Origin: Fibrobacter sp. UWT2
GTDB lineage: Bacteria > Fibrobacterota > Fibrobacteria > Fibrobacterales > Fibrobacteraceae
Assembly: GCF_900142545.1 (NCBI RefSeq)
Contig: NZ_FRBF01000018.1
Span: 1-60,852 of the forward strand
DNA: 60,852 nt
Reading direction: 5' to 3'
Below, in pieces: positions 16,067 to 25,200 of this stretch (positions are counted from its first letter, which is position 1; each line of letters begins with the position of its first letter). Under the pieces are notes generated by a model. The model was not told where the DNA came from. It saw nothing but the letters and a program-made list of their open reading frames with translations, and searched no databases. The translations under genes and the position numbers were made by a program.

Positions 16067-17089
16067 TTAGTTCGAGGAAGCAATCAAAACCGGGCGGTAT
16101 TTATCCAAGTCTTCAAGAATGCGGGCAGCACCCTTGCAAACACAAGTCAGGGCTTCATCAATCACATTCACCGAAAGACCCGTTTCCTTACGGATACGTT
16201 CGTCAAAGCCGCGCAGCTGAGAGCCACCGCCTGTCATGATGATACCCTTGTCGTAAATATCGGCAGAGAGTTCCGGCGGAGTAATGCTCAAGGCCTGCTT
16301 TACCGCTTCGATAATGGCGGTCACAGGTTCATTCAGAGCTTCGCGAATTTCAGCGCTGTTGATCGTCGTGGTACGCGGCATGCCAGCCAAGAAGTCATGA
16401 CCCTTCACTTCCATGGTCAATTCTTCTTCCAGCGGGCTTGCAGAACCGATCTGGATCTTGATCTGTTCAGCAGTGCTATCGCCCACGCAAAGGTTGTACA
16501 TCGTGCGCAGATAGCGGACAATGGCTTCGTCCATTTCATCACCGCCCACACGCACAGAAGCGTTACAGACAGTACCGTTCAAGGCGATTACGGCGATATC
16601 GGAGGTACCACCGCCAATATCCACAATCATGTTACCTACAGGGTCTTCCACGGGGATACCCATACCGATAGCGGCAGCCATAGGTTCGTGCACCAAGTGA
16701 ACTTCCTTGGCACCGGCCTGCTTGGCAGCATCGATCACGGCGCGCTTTTCCACTTCGGTAATACCGGAAGGCACACCGACCACCACGCGAGGTTTCACCA
16801 TCCACAGCGGGTACTTCTGCACACGCTTAATAAAAGTTTGCAAAAGGGTTTCGACCAGTTCAAAATCGGCAATCACGCCATCACGCATCGGGCGCACCGC
16901 ACGGCTTTCGCCAGGCGTACGGCCAAGCATCTTCTTCGCTTCGAAACCGATGGCAGAAACACGGTTGTTCTTGCTGTCCACAGCAATAACCGTAGGTTCA
17001 TTGATGACAATTCCCTGACCTCCTACATGAACAAGCGTATTCGCCGTACCGAGGTCAATACCGATATCGCAAGAAAAAAGGCCGAACAA
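16067..17089 (-). CDS. mreB: Actin-like cytoskeletal protein MreB (TTG start)
   Basis: A 340-aa bacterial actin that directs cell-wall synthesis along the rod. ATP-binding motifs: phosphate 1 DIGIDLGTANTLVHV (about 8-22), phosphate 2 NMIVDIGGGTSDIAVIA (about 151-167) and the adenosine motif IIMTGGGSQLRG (about 284-295). The initiation codon is TTG, with AAGGA seven bases upstream; there is no better upstream start. First gene of mreBCD-mrdA-rodA. Confidence 0.96.
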   Translation of the reverse strand: MFGLFSCDIGIDLGTANTLVHVGGQGIVINEPTVIAVDSKNNRVSAIGFEAKKMLGRTPGESRAVRPMRDGVIADFELVETLLQTFIKRVQKYPLWMVKPRVVVGVPSGITEVEKRAVIDAAKQAGAKEVHLVHEPMAAAIGMGIPVEDPVGNMIVDIGGGTSDIAVIALNGTVCNASVRVGGDEMDEAIVRYLRTMYNLCVGDSTAEQIKIQIGSASPLEEELTMEVKGHDFLAGMPRTTTINSAEIREALNEPVTAIIEAVKQALSITPPELSADIYDKGIIMTGGGSQLRGFDERIRKETGLSVNVIDEALTCVCKGAARILEDLDKYRPVLIASSN

Positions 17090-17140
17090 AATCCAATCCT
17101 TGTTTAAGATTTAACTTCCATAAAAAAATATAGGAAATTT

Positions 17141-17512
17141 CTAATTCTTCAGCGTGTCCGCACCGAACTTCCATTCCTTCTTGTAACGGTCCCATCCGCG
17201 GGTGCTGACGTCATAACGATACTTGCGCTTTTCATGCATGGCGATGTCTTTGTAGATAAAGAAATCCACCTCCGCATAGGCTGCATAGATTCGAGCCTCG
17301 GCGCCATCGAACAACCTAAAATCCTTCACGCGGTAATAAGGCGTATCCAGCAAACCGTCGCGGCCCTTGGACGCCTTCATGGTCTCGGCCACCATGAACT
17401 TCAAGTCGTCCTGCAGGTAGTCCGTTAATTTATTTTCAATGCGTTCCGTCGGTTCGGAACAGCCCATCAGGAACATCGTAAGAGCGAGTACAATTAAGGA
17501 GAAAAATTTCAT
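17141..17512 (-). CDS. Small predicted lipoprotein
   Basis: A 123-aa protein from ATG 17512 with signal MKFFSLIVLALTMFLMGC (lipobox LMGC, Cys18). The mature part is charged and has no recognised domain: a helical start (RIENKLTDYLQDDLKF) then beta segments around RIYAAYAEVDFFIYKD. It lies alone between the mre operon and an outer-membrane protein gene. Function unknown. Confidence 0.65.
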   Translation of the reverse strand: MKFFSLIVLALTMFLMGCSEPTERIENKLTDYLQDDLKFMVAETMKASKGRDGLLDTPYYRVKDFRLFDGAEARIYAAYAEVDFFIYKDIAMHEKRKYRYDVSTRGWDRYKKEWKFGADTLKN

Positions 17513-17592
17513 AGCAATAATGTAGAAAGAATGCATAAGCAAAAGACGCTCCCTTTGGGGAGCGTCTTCGCATTTAAGTCCAATGTTCCAAA

Positions 17593-18900
17593 TTAGAACG
17601 AGTAGGTGGCATCGACTCTGGAGAAGATGCGGCCTTCACCCTGGAACGGGTTGCGGAACAGCACGTCTTCAGCAACAGTCACGTCGATCTTCAGGCGTTC
17701 TTCGATGTTGATACCGAAACCGAAACCAACGTGGTCGTCAGCAGAGCCGTCAGCCAGCGGGTTGGTAGAGAAGAACGTACCGTCGTCCTTGCAGATGCCG
17801 TAACGGTCGGCAGTGTATTCGTTCTTGGAATTCACGTCGCAATCGGTGTAGAGAATGGACTTCTGGCCACCCACGCGGATCACGAACCAATCCCACCAGA
17901 TATTACGTTCGATACCGAAGCTGATCTTGCCACCGACATCGGAACGCTTGTCCCAGTTCGGATCGTCTTCGTTACGGGAGTCATAAACCCATGCGCCGCC
18001 ATTCAGAGACTTGTCATAGACCCAGTCGTGAGCCTTCATCTGGTTCCAAATGAAGTCCAGACCCATCCAGAAGAAGCCGCGATCCATAGCCACATTGAGG
18101 CCGAGACCGGCCTGAGTGCGCTTGTCATCGATACCAGGAGCCTGAGCGAGCTTCATAGAAACTGCCGGCACGAGTTCACCATCGATAGCTTCCATGGTGA
18201 AGAAGGCACGGGCCTTGGCGAGAATGGAGAAATCGCCGTCGTCAAAGAAGTCGTGGCGATCCGGGCCGTACTGGATACGGGCAATGCCACCGGACAATTC
18301 GTAAGAGGTGCCGCTGCCCATCTGGAAGTTCAAACCACCGTCCAACTGGACGAGGGAAGCGTAAGCCTTGCTATCCGGCTGGTAAACGCCGCTTTCATCG
18401 AGGTCGCCACCATCCTGGTGAGCGATATAAACGTGCAAACCCCAAGCGTCGCCGCTAGAGAAGGTGCCGCCCAAGAAACCATCGAAGTTGGTCACAGTTT
18501 CAGGAACAACCACGTAGCCTCTCTTACCAGTCTGCACATAGTCCGGCAGATACATGGCGAGGTCCTGGTTGATACGGCCAAACAAGCCACCGATCGTGAA
18601 CTTCGGATCGGGATTGTTGTCATCGCCGAAAGAAATGGCGAAAATACCACCGAAGGTCGGATGCTGCGGATCAACATTGCCACCAGCAGTCATGTCGTTG
18701 TCGGTGTATGCGCCAAAGCCACCGATCAAGTAGTTGGAGTAGAGGTTTGCATTGGCAGGGTTGTCGAAAATGCTCACATCATCCATAATGTAAGTCGTGT
18801 TCTTGCCCATGGATTCCACACGTGCAAAGGTTGCGAATGCAGAACCGACGCCAAGAATACCGAATGCGGCACCAACCGCGGCAGCTGTTCTTAAGTTCAT
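17593..18900 (-). CDS. Predicted outer-membrane protein
   Basis: A 435-aa exported protein with a signal peptide ending around GSAFA (residue 23). The body has the aromatic and glycine pattern of a beta-barrel (GGFGAYTDND, GGIFAISFGDD, FGFGINIEERLKIDVTVAED) and ends in a terminal Phe (RVDATYSF), the usual outer-membrane insertion signal. AGGAG lies upstream of the ATG. A terminator at 19016-19052 separates it from the motor genes. Early residues DDVSIFDNPANANLYSNYLIG recall the NPA segment near the start of PorV/FadL-like barrels. Cargo unknown. Confidence 0.7.
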   Translation of the reverse strand: MNLRTAAAVGAAFGILGVGSAFATFARVESMGKNTTYIMDDVSIFDNPANANLYSNYLIGGFGAYTDNDMTAGGNVDPQHPTFGGIFAISFGDDNNPDPKFTIGGLFGRINQDLAMYLPDYVQTGKRGYVVVPETVTNFDGFLGGTFSSGDAWGLHVYIAHQDGGDLDESGVYQPDSKAYASLVQLDGGLNFQMGSGTSYELSGGIARIQYGPDRHDFFDDGDFSILAKARAFFTMEAIDGELVPAVSMKLAQAPGIDDKRTQAGLGLNVAMDRGFFWMGLDFIWNQMKAHDWVYDKSLNGGAWVYDSRNEDDPNWDKRSDVGGKISFGIERNIWWDWFVIRVGGQKSILYTDCDVNSKNEYTADRYGICKDDGTFFSTNPLADGSADDHVGFGFGINIEERLKIDVTVAEDVLFRNPFQGEGRIFSRVDATYSF

Positions 18901-19015
18901 TGAAAAACTCCTATTGAAATTTCTGTTTTAAAGTTAGTTTAATTAAACGAAAAACGCAACAAAATTTTAAACAAAATCAACTTTTTTTCATACAAAAAAG
19001 CCATGCCGCAACAAT

Positions 19016-19052
19016 AAAAAAAAGGCCGGACTTGGTAGTCCGGTCTTTTTTC
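19016..19052 (-). terminator. Terminator after the AgmX-like gene
   Basis: Arms AAAGACCGGACT and AGTCCGGCCTTTT on the minus strand around a short loop, flanked by T-runs. It follows the stop of the 19067-20005 gene and closes the TolQ-TolR-TolR-AgmX transcript. Confidence 0.85.
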
Positions 19053-19066
19053 AAGTTTTCGCCGAA

Positions 19067-20005
19067 TTATTCGGAGAAGGTGAACGGGATCGTAACAGTG
19101 GTGTTACCAGACTTCACCTTGCTGAACTTCCAGCGGCTCACAGCGGTCTTGACTTCGCCGTCAAATTCGCCGTAACCGGTCGTAGAAGAAGCAATGGAGA
19201 TGCTGATGATTTCGCCACCCGGAGCGATCGTGAACTTCAAGGTAACCTTACCCTGGAAGCCCGGTTTCTTCTTCAGGAACTTGTTGTAGATGTGGCGCAG
19301 GCCAGGAGTACGCTGACGCACAACCTTCATGATGTCTGCAGCGGAACGAGATCCACCACCGGCACCCATGTCGATATCGCGTTCAGACGGAGTTCTGATG
19401 GAGCCCTTAGCCTTGGTAGCGATACCACCGCCACCGCCGCCGAGAAGACCTGCCAGGCCGTCACCGATACCACCGGAACCACCTTCGGCATAACCTTCGT
19501 TAAAACCACCGTCAGCCTTACCGCGACGACCACCGAGAACGGTCTTACCCGTCGTCTGGAGGCCAGCCACGTCCTTCAGCACCTTGTCGATGTCCTTAGA
19601 GAACTTCTGGTTCTTCATGAGGTCATATGCACCGGCAGATGCGTTCTTGGTCTGAGCAGTCAAGAGCTTAAGCACACCACGAGTCTGGGGAGCGTTGGGC
19701 TGACCCTTACCACGCGGCTTGCCGCCACCACCAGCCTTCTTACGAGGCTTCTTGGGTTCTTCCTTCTTCTTCTCTTCCTTCTTCTCTTCCTTCTTTTCAT
19801 CGATGGTCATAGAAGCAGTAAGATCAGCAGCGGCAGAGTCGTCGAACACGACTTCGTCCACCACCTGTTCGTACATGGAAGCCCAAAGGCAGATAGCCAA
19901 AGCTACGACTAAAGAGATACCGGCAATAGCACCCATCTTCTTGTCGGATTCCGGCATCAGGGACGCTACTAACGGATCCATTTCGGGAGTATTCTTTTTA
20001 GCCAT
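19067..20005 (-). CDS. AgmX/TonB-like energy-transducer protein
   Basis: A 312-aa protein with one N-terminal membrane helix (about 24-42, GAIAGISLVVALAICLW), a Lys/Glu/Pro-rich linker (about 70-95), a Gly-rich stretch (about 165-200), and a C-terminal AgmX/PglI-type domain (about 225-312). That domain has RQRTPGLRHIYNKFLKKKP then GKVTLKFTIAPGGEIISISI, the pattern shared with TonB C-termini. Such proteins couple a TolQ/TolR-type proton motor to the outer membrane. It follows the small TolR-like gene by two bases. In Myxococcus, proteins with this domain belong to the Agl-Glt gliding machine. Confidence 0.82.
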   Translation of the reverse strand: MAKKNTPEMDPLVASLMPESDKKMGAIAGISLVVALAICLWASMYEQVVDEVVFDDSAAADLTASMTIDEKKEEKKEEKKKEEPKKPRKKAGGGGKPRGKGQPNAPQTRGVLKLLTAQTKNASAGAYDLMKNQKFSKDIDKVLKDVAGLQTTGKTVLGGRRGKADGGFNEGYAEGGSGGIGDGLAGLLGGGGGGIATKAKGSIRTPSERDIDMGAGGGSRSAADIMKVVRQRTPGLRHIYNKFLKKKPGFQGKVTLKFTIAPGGEIISISIASSTTGYGEFDGEVKTAVSRWKFSKVKSGNTTVTIPFTFSE

Positions 20006-20007
20006 AA

Positions 20008-20502
20008 TTATTCCTCCCCTCCGTTCTTCTGCATAACGGCGAATGCAATGTGCGTGTAGCCAGAGAAGCCGCAGGTGGCCATGACCTTATACATTGCATC
20101 GTAAGGGATGTTCTTGTCGATCTGCACAATGATGTTACCGGCTTCGTCAGCAGGAAGGCCCATCTTAAGAGCGTGTTCCTGTTCCGTTGCGCGGCGTTCC
20201 TTAAGAACGGAGTCCACCTTGGTCACAAGAAGATCTTCTTGCTTCAAGACATCTTCGGTAGGAACGATCTTTGCGTTATCGACCACAACGTAGTTGTTAT
20301 CGACCACGACCGTCAGAGCCACTTCCTTCGGCTGAACCTTAGAGGTAGACACCGGAAGGATGAGGTTTTCGGCCTGGGTCAAAAGCTGACCTTCAGCGTC
20401 CAAGTTCTTGATCATGAACACCAGAATGATGGTCATCATGTCCATCATGGACGTCAAAGAGAAAGGTACGTCTTCGCTAAATTTACGAGTCTTTCTAGCC
20501 AT
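20008..20502 (-). CDS. ExbD/TolR-like motor protein with intact membrane Asp
   Basis: A 164-aa single-pass protein. The membrane segment SLTSMMDMMTIILVFMI (about 16-32) carries the Asp needed for proton flow in ExbD/TolR/MotB-type stators. The periplasmic part has the ExbD-like end (IVQIDKNIPYDAMYKVMATCGFSGYTHIAFAV). It sits two bases from both neighbours, so translation is coupled. Acts with the TolQ-like protein at 21432-22052. Confidence 0.87.
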   Translation of the reverse strand: MARKTRKFSEDVPFSLTSMMDMMTIILVFMIKNLDAEGQLLTQAENLILPVSTSKVQPKEVALTVVVDNNYVVVDNAKIVPTEDVLKQEDLLVTKVDSVLKERRATEQEHALKMGLPADEAGNIIVQIDKNIPYDAMYKVMATCGFSGYTHIAFAVMQKNGGEE

Positions 20503-20504
20503 GA

Positions 20505-21392
20505 TTAACCTCCCAGCTTAGCAAGGTTGATCTTGCTGAAACCGGCTTCTTTAGCACGGTCCATAAGTTGAATGATCTTGTCGAACTGGGTGTCGTCGTT
20601 AGCAACGATAATGATGTTATCGACGTCTTCGAGGTCAATGAACTGCGTATGGATCTGAATCAGGTCCTTAGCGATCAAATCGTAGGCGGAAAGCGGGTAG
20701 ATGATGTTCTTTGCAGCCACATCCGGTTTCAGGTTACGAGCCGAGTTCGGAGTGAGGGTTGCGAGAACAGCACCAGCGCTCGGCTTCTTGAGCATCGGCG
20801 GCGGGGTAAGACCCATGGCGCCTTCGCCAGGAGCTGCGAGGAAGGCGTTGTTGCCGTCCACGTATGCGCTATCCGGTACATTTTCAGACTGAGAAGAATA
20901 CACGGCCCAAATTACGCGGCCCGGGTCTTCTTCGGATTCCTTGTTGATGGCCCAGAGTTCGATGGTTTCGATTTCGTAGAGATACTTCTCTTTATCCATT
21001 TCGGATCCATCTTTGCACTTGGGACCATGACCGCTTTCCACGGCTGCTTTAACATCTTCCGGCGCATACGTAATGAGCTGCGCATCGGACTTGCAACGGA
21101 ACGTCCACATTTCCTTGAAGTAAACGTTCGGCTGGAAACCACCGCGGGCACCAATCACCAGGTATTCCGGCGTGATTGCGAGCGAGAGGTTCAGAGCCTG
21201 CTGGTCCGGTTCCGGAGGAGGATCGTCAGTCATATTCATCATGCTACGTTCGGGCATGTTGATTTCGACAATGGCGAGCTTGGAGAAAGCAGTCATAGAC
21301 AACAGCATAGGAATCAGGATGGTAAACAAGCCCATCGCCGGCAACAGGTCCGGTTCTTCAGGCTTGGCTGGTTTCTTAAGTTGTCTTGCCAT
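20505..21392 (-). CDS. Enlarged TolR/ExbD-like protein lacking the membrane Asp
   Basis: A 295-aa single-pass protein. The layout is TolR-like: cytoplasmic basic start, membrane helix (about 19-38, MGLFTILIPMLLSMTAFSK), periplasmic domain, and an end (DTQFDKIIQLMDRAKEAGFSKINLA) that matches the ExbD C-terminal fold. The membrane helix has no Asp where the family has one, and the periplasmic part is about 120 residues longer than usual, with a Cys-containing insert. It probably pairs with the smaller TolR-like protein in an unequal stator. Confidence 0.75.
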   Translation of the reverse strand: MARQLKKPAKPEEPDLLPAMGLFTILIPMLLSMTAFSKLAIVEINMPERSMMNMTDDPPPEPDQQALNLSLAITPEYLVIGARGGFQPNVYFKEMWTFRCKSDAQLITYAPEDVKAAVESGHGPKCKDGSEMDKEKYLYEIETIELWAINKESEEDPGRVIWAVYSSQSENVPDSAYVDGNNAFLAAPGEGAMGLTPPPMLKKPSAGAVLATLTPNSARNLKPDVAAKNIIYPLSAYDLIAKDLIQIHTQFIDLEDVDNIIIVANDDTQFDKIIQLMDRAKEAGFSKINLAKLGG

Positions 21393-21431
21393 TTTTTTAT
21401 AACTCCGTTAAAATTATCTCTCTGTTTTCGA

Positions 21432-22052
21432 TTAAGCGAGGGAGTTGATAATCTTGAGGCCCTTTTCTTCCATTTCCTGGATGAGGCGTTCGGAGTTCAT
21501 GTTGAGGAGGCCCACGATGACCAGAAGAGGCACAGCGGAGAGAAGGCCGAGGAGCGTGGTACCCATAGCGATAGCAATACCGTCGGAAAGAGCCTTAGCA
21601 CGTTCAGCAGCCGGCTTGTTAGCCACAGCGTCGAAGGTGTAGATCAGACCGTAAATGGTGCCCATAAGTCCAAGCAACGTGGAGATGGAAGCCATAACCT
21701 GGATGATGCTAATGTAACGAGTCAGACGGGGAGCTTCAGTCAGGAACACTGCGTCGCAAGCAGCAGACATGGTTTCGCGACCACCGTTACGGGCAGCAAC
21801 GATTGCAGCCATCACGCGAGCGATCGGGAGCTTGGTTGCGTTGGCATAGCTGAGAGCTTCGTCATAGCGCTGAGCAGAAATGTGAGTGCCGAACTTGGCC
21901 AAGAAATCCTTACGGCCCTTAGCGCTCTTCACCATGATGTAAAGGCAGCGTTCAACAGAGAAGCCGAGGCCAATCATGAACACCACGAGGATGATCCACA
22001 TGAACTGGTAACCATCAGATTCAGGGCTGAAGGATTGAAGCATTTTAGACAT
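21432..22052 (-). CDS. TolQ/ExbB/MotA-family proton-channel protein
   Basis: A 206-aa inner-membrane protein with three helices (about 17-35, 115-140 and 160-185). Signature segments are LLGLMGTIYGLIYTFDAV (about 126-143) and ALSDGIAIAMGTTLLGLLSAVPLLV (about 157-181), the conserved channel-lining helices of the family. AAGGAG lies upstream of the ATG. It heads the four-gene motor module and is 39 bases from the next gene. Confidence 0.92.
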   Translation of the reverse strand: MSKMLQSFSPESDGYQFMWIILVVFMIGLGFSVERCLYIMVKSAKGRKDFLAKFGTHISAQRYDEALSYANATKLPIARVMAAIVAARNGGRETMSAACDAVFLTEAPRLTRYISIIQVMASISTLLGLMGTIYGLIYTFDAVANKPAAERAKALSDGIAIAMGTTLLGLLSAVPLLVIVGLLNMNSERLIQEMEEKGLKIINSLA

Positions 22053-22195
22053 TAGAGTACTCCTTGATTGAGTGTTTTGGTTTATTTTGAAAAATCTTTG
22101 TTCATATTTAATCTTTTTTAGGGCAAAATTGTGTAGTCGAGCCGGTAAAATCTTGTTTACTACTCAAAAAACGCCATTTTTACCCTTATAGAATA

Positions 22196-22221
22196 GGGGA
22201 ACCCTATGAACTAGGTTCCCC
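22196..22221. terminator. Stem-loop between the TPR gene and the motor genes
   Basis: Arms GGGGAACC and GGTTCCCC (extended by CTA/TAG pairing) around a short loop, 19 bases beyond the stop of the 1297-aa TPR gene. There is no immediate U-tract on the minus strand, so it may be a weak terminator, an attenuator or an RNA-stabilising hairpin. Confidence 0.5.
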
Positions 22222-22239
22222 GTAAAATTGTTTTTACCG

Positions 22240-25200
22240 CTACTTTTTCTTGCCCTTCTTCTTAGCGGCCTTCTTCTTGGCCTTCGGAGCAGGGGCAGGA
22301 GCAGCTTCCGGTTCAGCAGCAGCTTCCGGTTCATCGTCCATGGAGTTCATGGAAGAGGACGTGGTAGAAGCAGAGCCACCAGCGAGCTGTTTCTGGAGGT
22401 CAGCAAGTTCAGCCTTCAGCTTTTCGTTTTCAGCCTTGGCGTCCTTGATGATTTCGCGGTAGGTCGTGATCTGTTCTTCCGGAGTCATGACTTCGGACTT
22501 AGCAATCTGTTCCAAGCGAGCCTTGGTCTTGAAGTAAGCCGGGTCAGAGAACAAGGTGGACGGGTCGAACTTTTCGATCTTGGTGTTCAAGGTCTCGTTG
22601 TTTTCATCGAGGCTCTTGAGGAGTTCGAAGAGCTTTTCGGTCCACTGGTTTTCGATACCGTAGTGAGCAGCAGCCTTGATACCGGTTGCGCACTGCGGGA
22701 TAGCGAGTTCCTTAGCGCCGTTAGAACGGTTGGTCAATTCTTCGCGGTAAGCTTCCAAGTCTTCGTGGACAGCTTCAACTGCGTCTTCCTTGGCCATGCC
22801 TTCGTATTCAACGTATTCCTTCACGATGGAAGCGGAGTCCGGCAGCGGAGAGTTAGCGAATGCGTCAGCCACTTCGACGAACACAGCGCAACCCTGGTAG
22901 TACATTTCAATGTAGCCTTCTTCAGCTTCGATCACGTCCTGGTTGTAGAAGCCCTGGTCGCGAGCGAGGTCAATGTTCTTCTGGAAGATCGGACGAGCCT
23001 GTTCATAGTAGCTTGGGAGCTGCTGCACGATACCGATACGTTCAGCAAACTTTTCTTCTTCCTTCTTGCCGTTGAGTTCCTGTTCGCGGATCTTGGCGGC
23101 CATGGTCACGAAGAGCATACCCATCTTGTTGGTGGCCTTGAAGGTCCAACGTTCAGATGCGTAGGTAGCAGACTTGGAGTACTGGCTCATAGCCTTCTGG
23201 AGGATGTCAACCAAGGTCTTGATGGTCTTGGCCTTTTCCTTTTCCTTGCCCTTCAGAACATACGGATCCATCTTGTGGTATTCGTATTCACCGAGGTAGA
23301 AGGCAGCTTCAGCCGGAACACCCGGGTCAGCATTCTTGATCTGAAGACCGTACTTGTCGTAGGCTTCGAGAGTCTTGCGGTAGTCTTCGACAGCCTTGTC
23401 TTCTTCCTTAAGTTCCATGTAGGCACGGGCAGCACCGATGTAGGCAGCAATCAGCTTTTCCTTGTCATCGTTACCGTAAGCCTTGATGAAGTTGTGGTAT
23501 TCCGTAGCAGCGATATCCCACTTCTTAGCGTTACCGTAAGCCATCGGGATAGAGAATGCAGCGTCGAGAGCGTAGGAGCTCTTCGGGTAGTCGCGGACGA
23601 GGTCCTTGTTACAACGGATTGCTTCGTCAGTCATCTTGGCTTCGTCGTAGCTCAAGCAGGCGCTATAGAGGTAGCCCGGAGTACGTTCATCCTTCGGATA
23701 ACGCTTGTAAGCAAGTTCGTAAGTCACAGCGGCAGACTTCTTGTCGGCGATGGTGTCGTAGACCTGAGCTGCAGAACCGATAGCCATGAAGGCCATGGAA
23801 TCCTGCGGGAAGTTGTTCGTGATGAACAAGTAGGTCTGAGCAGCTTCGCGGTATTCCTGTTCGTAGTAGTTCTTGTCGTTCTTCTTCAGGTTAGCAGCCT
23901 TCTTGTGAGCGTCACCAGCACGGACGATACCCTTGATGGTGAGCGGAGACTTAGCATACTGCTTCGGGAGAATCATGAAGGTTTCTGCAGCCTTGATGTA
24001 CTGCTGATCCTTTTCATAAGCGGCACCGGCTTCGAACACAGCCTTGTCAGCAATGTCGATGAGCGGGTAGCGCTTCACGAGAGCGAGGTAAGCTTCTGCA
24101 CCCTTCTGGTACTGACCCTGCTTAACGGACTGTTCAGCCATCTGGAAGAGAACGTAAGCGATAGCCTTTTCGATTTCCTTGGCCATGGAGTCGTTGCGAG
24201 TTTCCTTGACCTGGGTATACTGCTTGTACAGCCATTCGAATTCGGTAAGGGATTCGTCATACTGACCAGATTCCAAGAGAGACTGGGCAAGCATACGGCT
24301 GATGAGCAAAATGTACTGATGCTTCGGGAAGTCCTGCTTCAGCTTGCGGAGCACGCCCACAGCCACCTTGAACTGCTTGGCATCGTAATGAACGATAGCG
24401 GCGTTGTATGCAAGTTCTGCAGCTTCCTTGTTCTGGCCGAACTTGGCCATGTACTTGTTAACCTGATCGAAGTAAGCCTTGGTTTCTTCAGACTTGTAAG
24501 CCTTCACAGCATCGTCGCCATACTTTTTCTTCTTGGCGTTTTCACGAGACTGGTCCATCATGAGCACGGCGTTATATGCAGCTTCTTCCTTCTTCAGGAG
24601 AGCTTCGGAGCCCATCGGGCGACGGCCGTAGCGAGTGGTATCAGTATCGACGATCCAGTTGAACATCTTGGCAGCGTTAGCAAACTGGCCCATTTCCTGG
24701 TACACGAGAGCGAGGTTGATGTGAACCTTGTATTCGTCCCAGGTCGGTTCCTTGGCGTAGCGCTTCAGGAATGCTTCGTAAGCCTTGATAGCTTCTGCAT
24801 ACTGCTTCTTACCGGCTTCAAGGTCACCTTCCTTGGTGAGCTTAGCAGCGCGAGCGTGGTGGTACTGCGGAATGTCGAGCATAGCGCCACGGATAGCAGT
24901 TTCAGCGTTCTTCACAGATTCCGGATACTTCTGGTTCTTCTTGTACCAAGAAGAGCTACGGTCATAGCGCTTCACCACGGTGTAGCGGTGTTGCTGAGCT
25001 TCTTCAAACTTCTGCTGGATGATGAGGATTTCAATCATCGCAATATCAGCAAGCGGAGCATCGATGTAGTCCGGGTTGATGGACATCAAGCGCTTGAAGG
25101 ACTGCACGGCTTCTTCGTTACGGTCGTGGTCCTTGTTCTTCATACCGATACGGTAGTAGACAGAGTCCTTGAACGGAACCTTCTTGTCCTTCAAGAAAGC

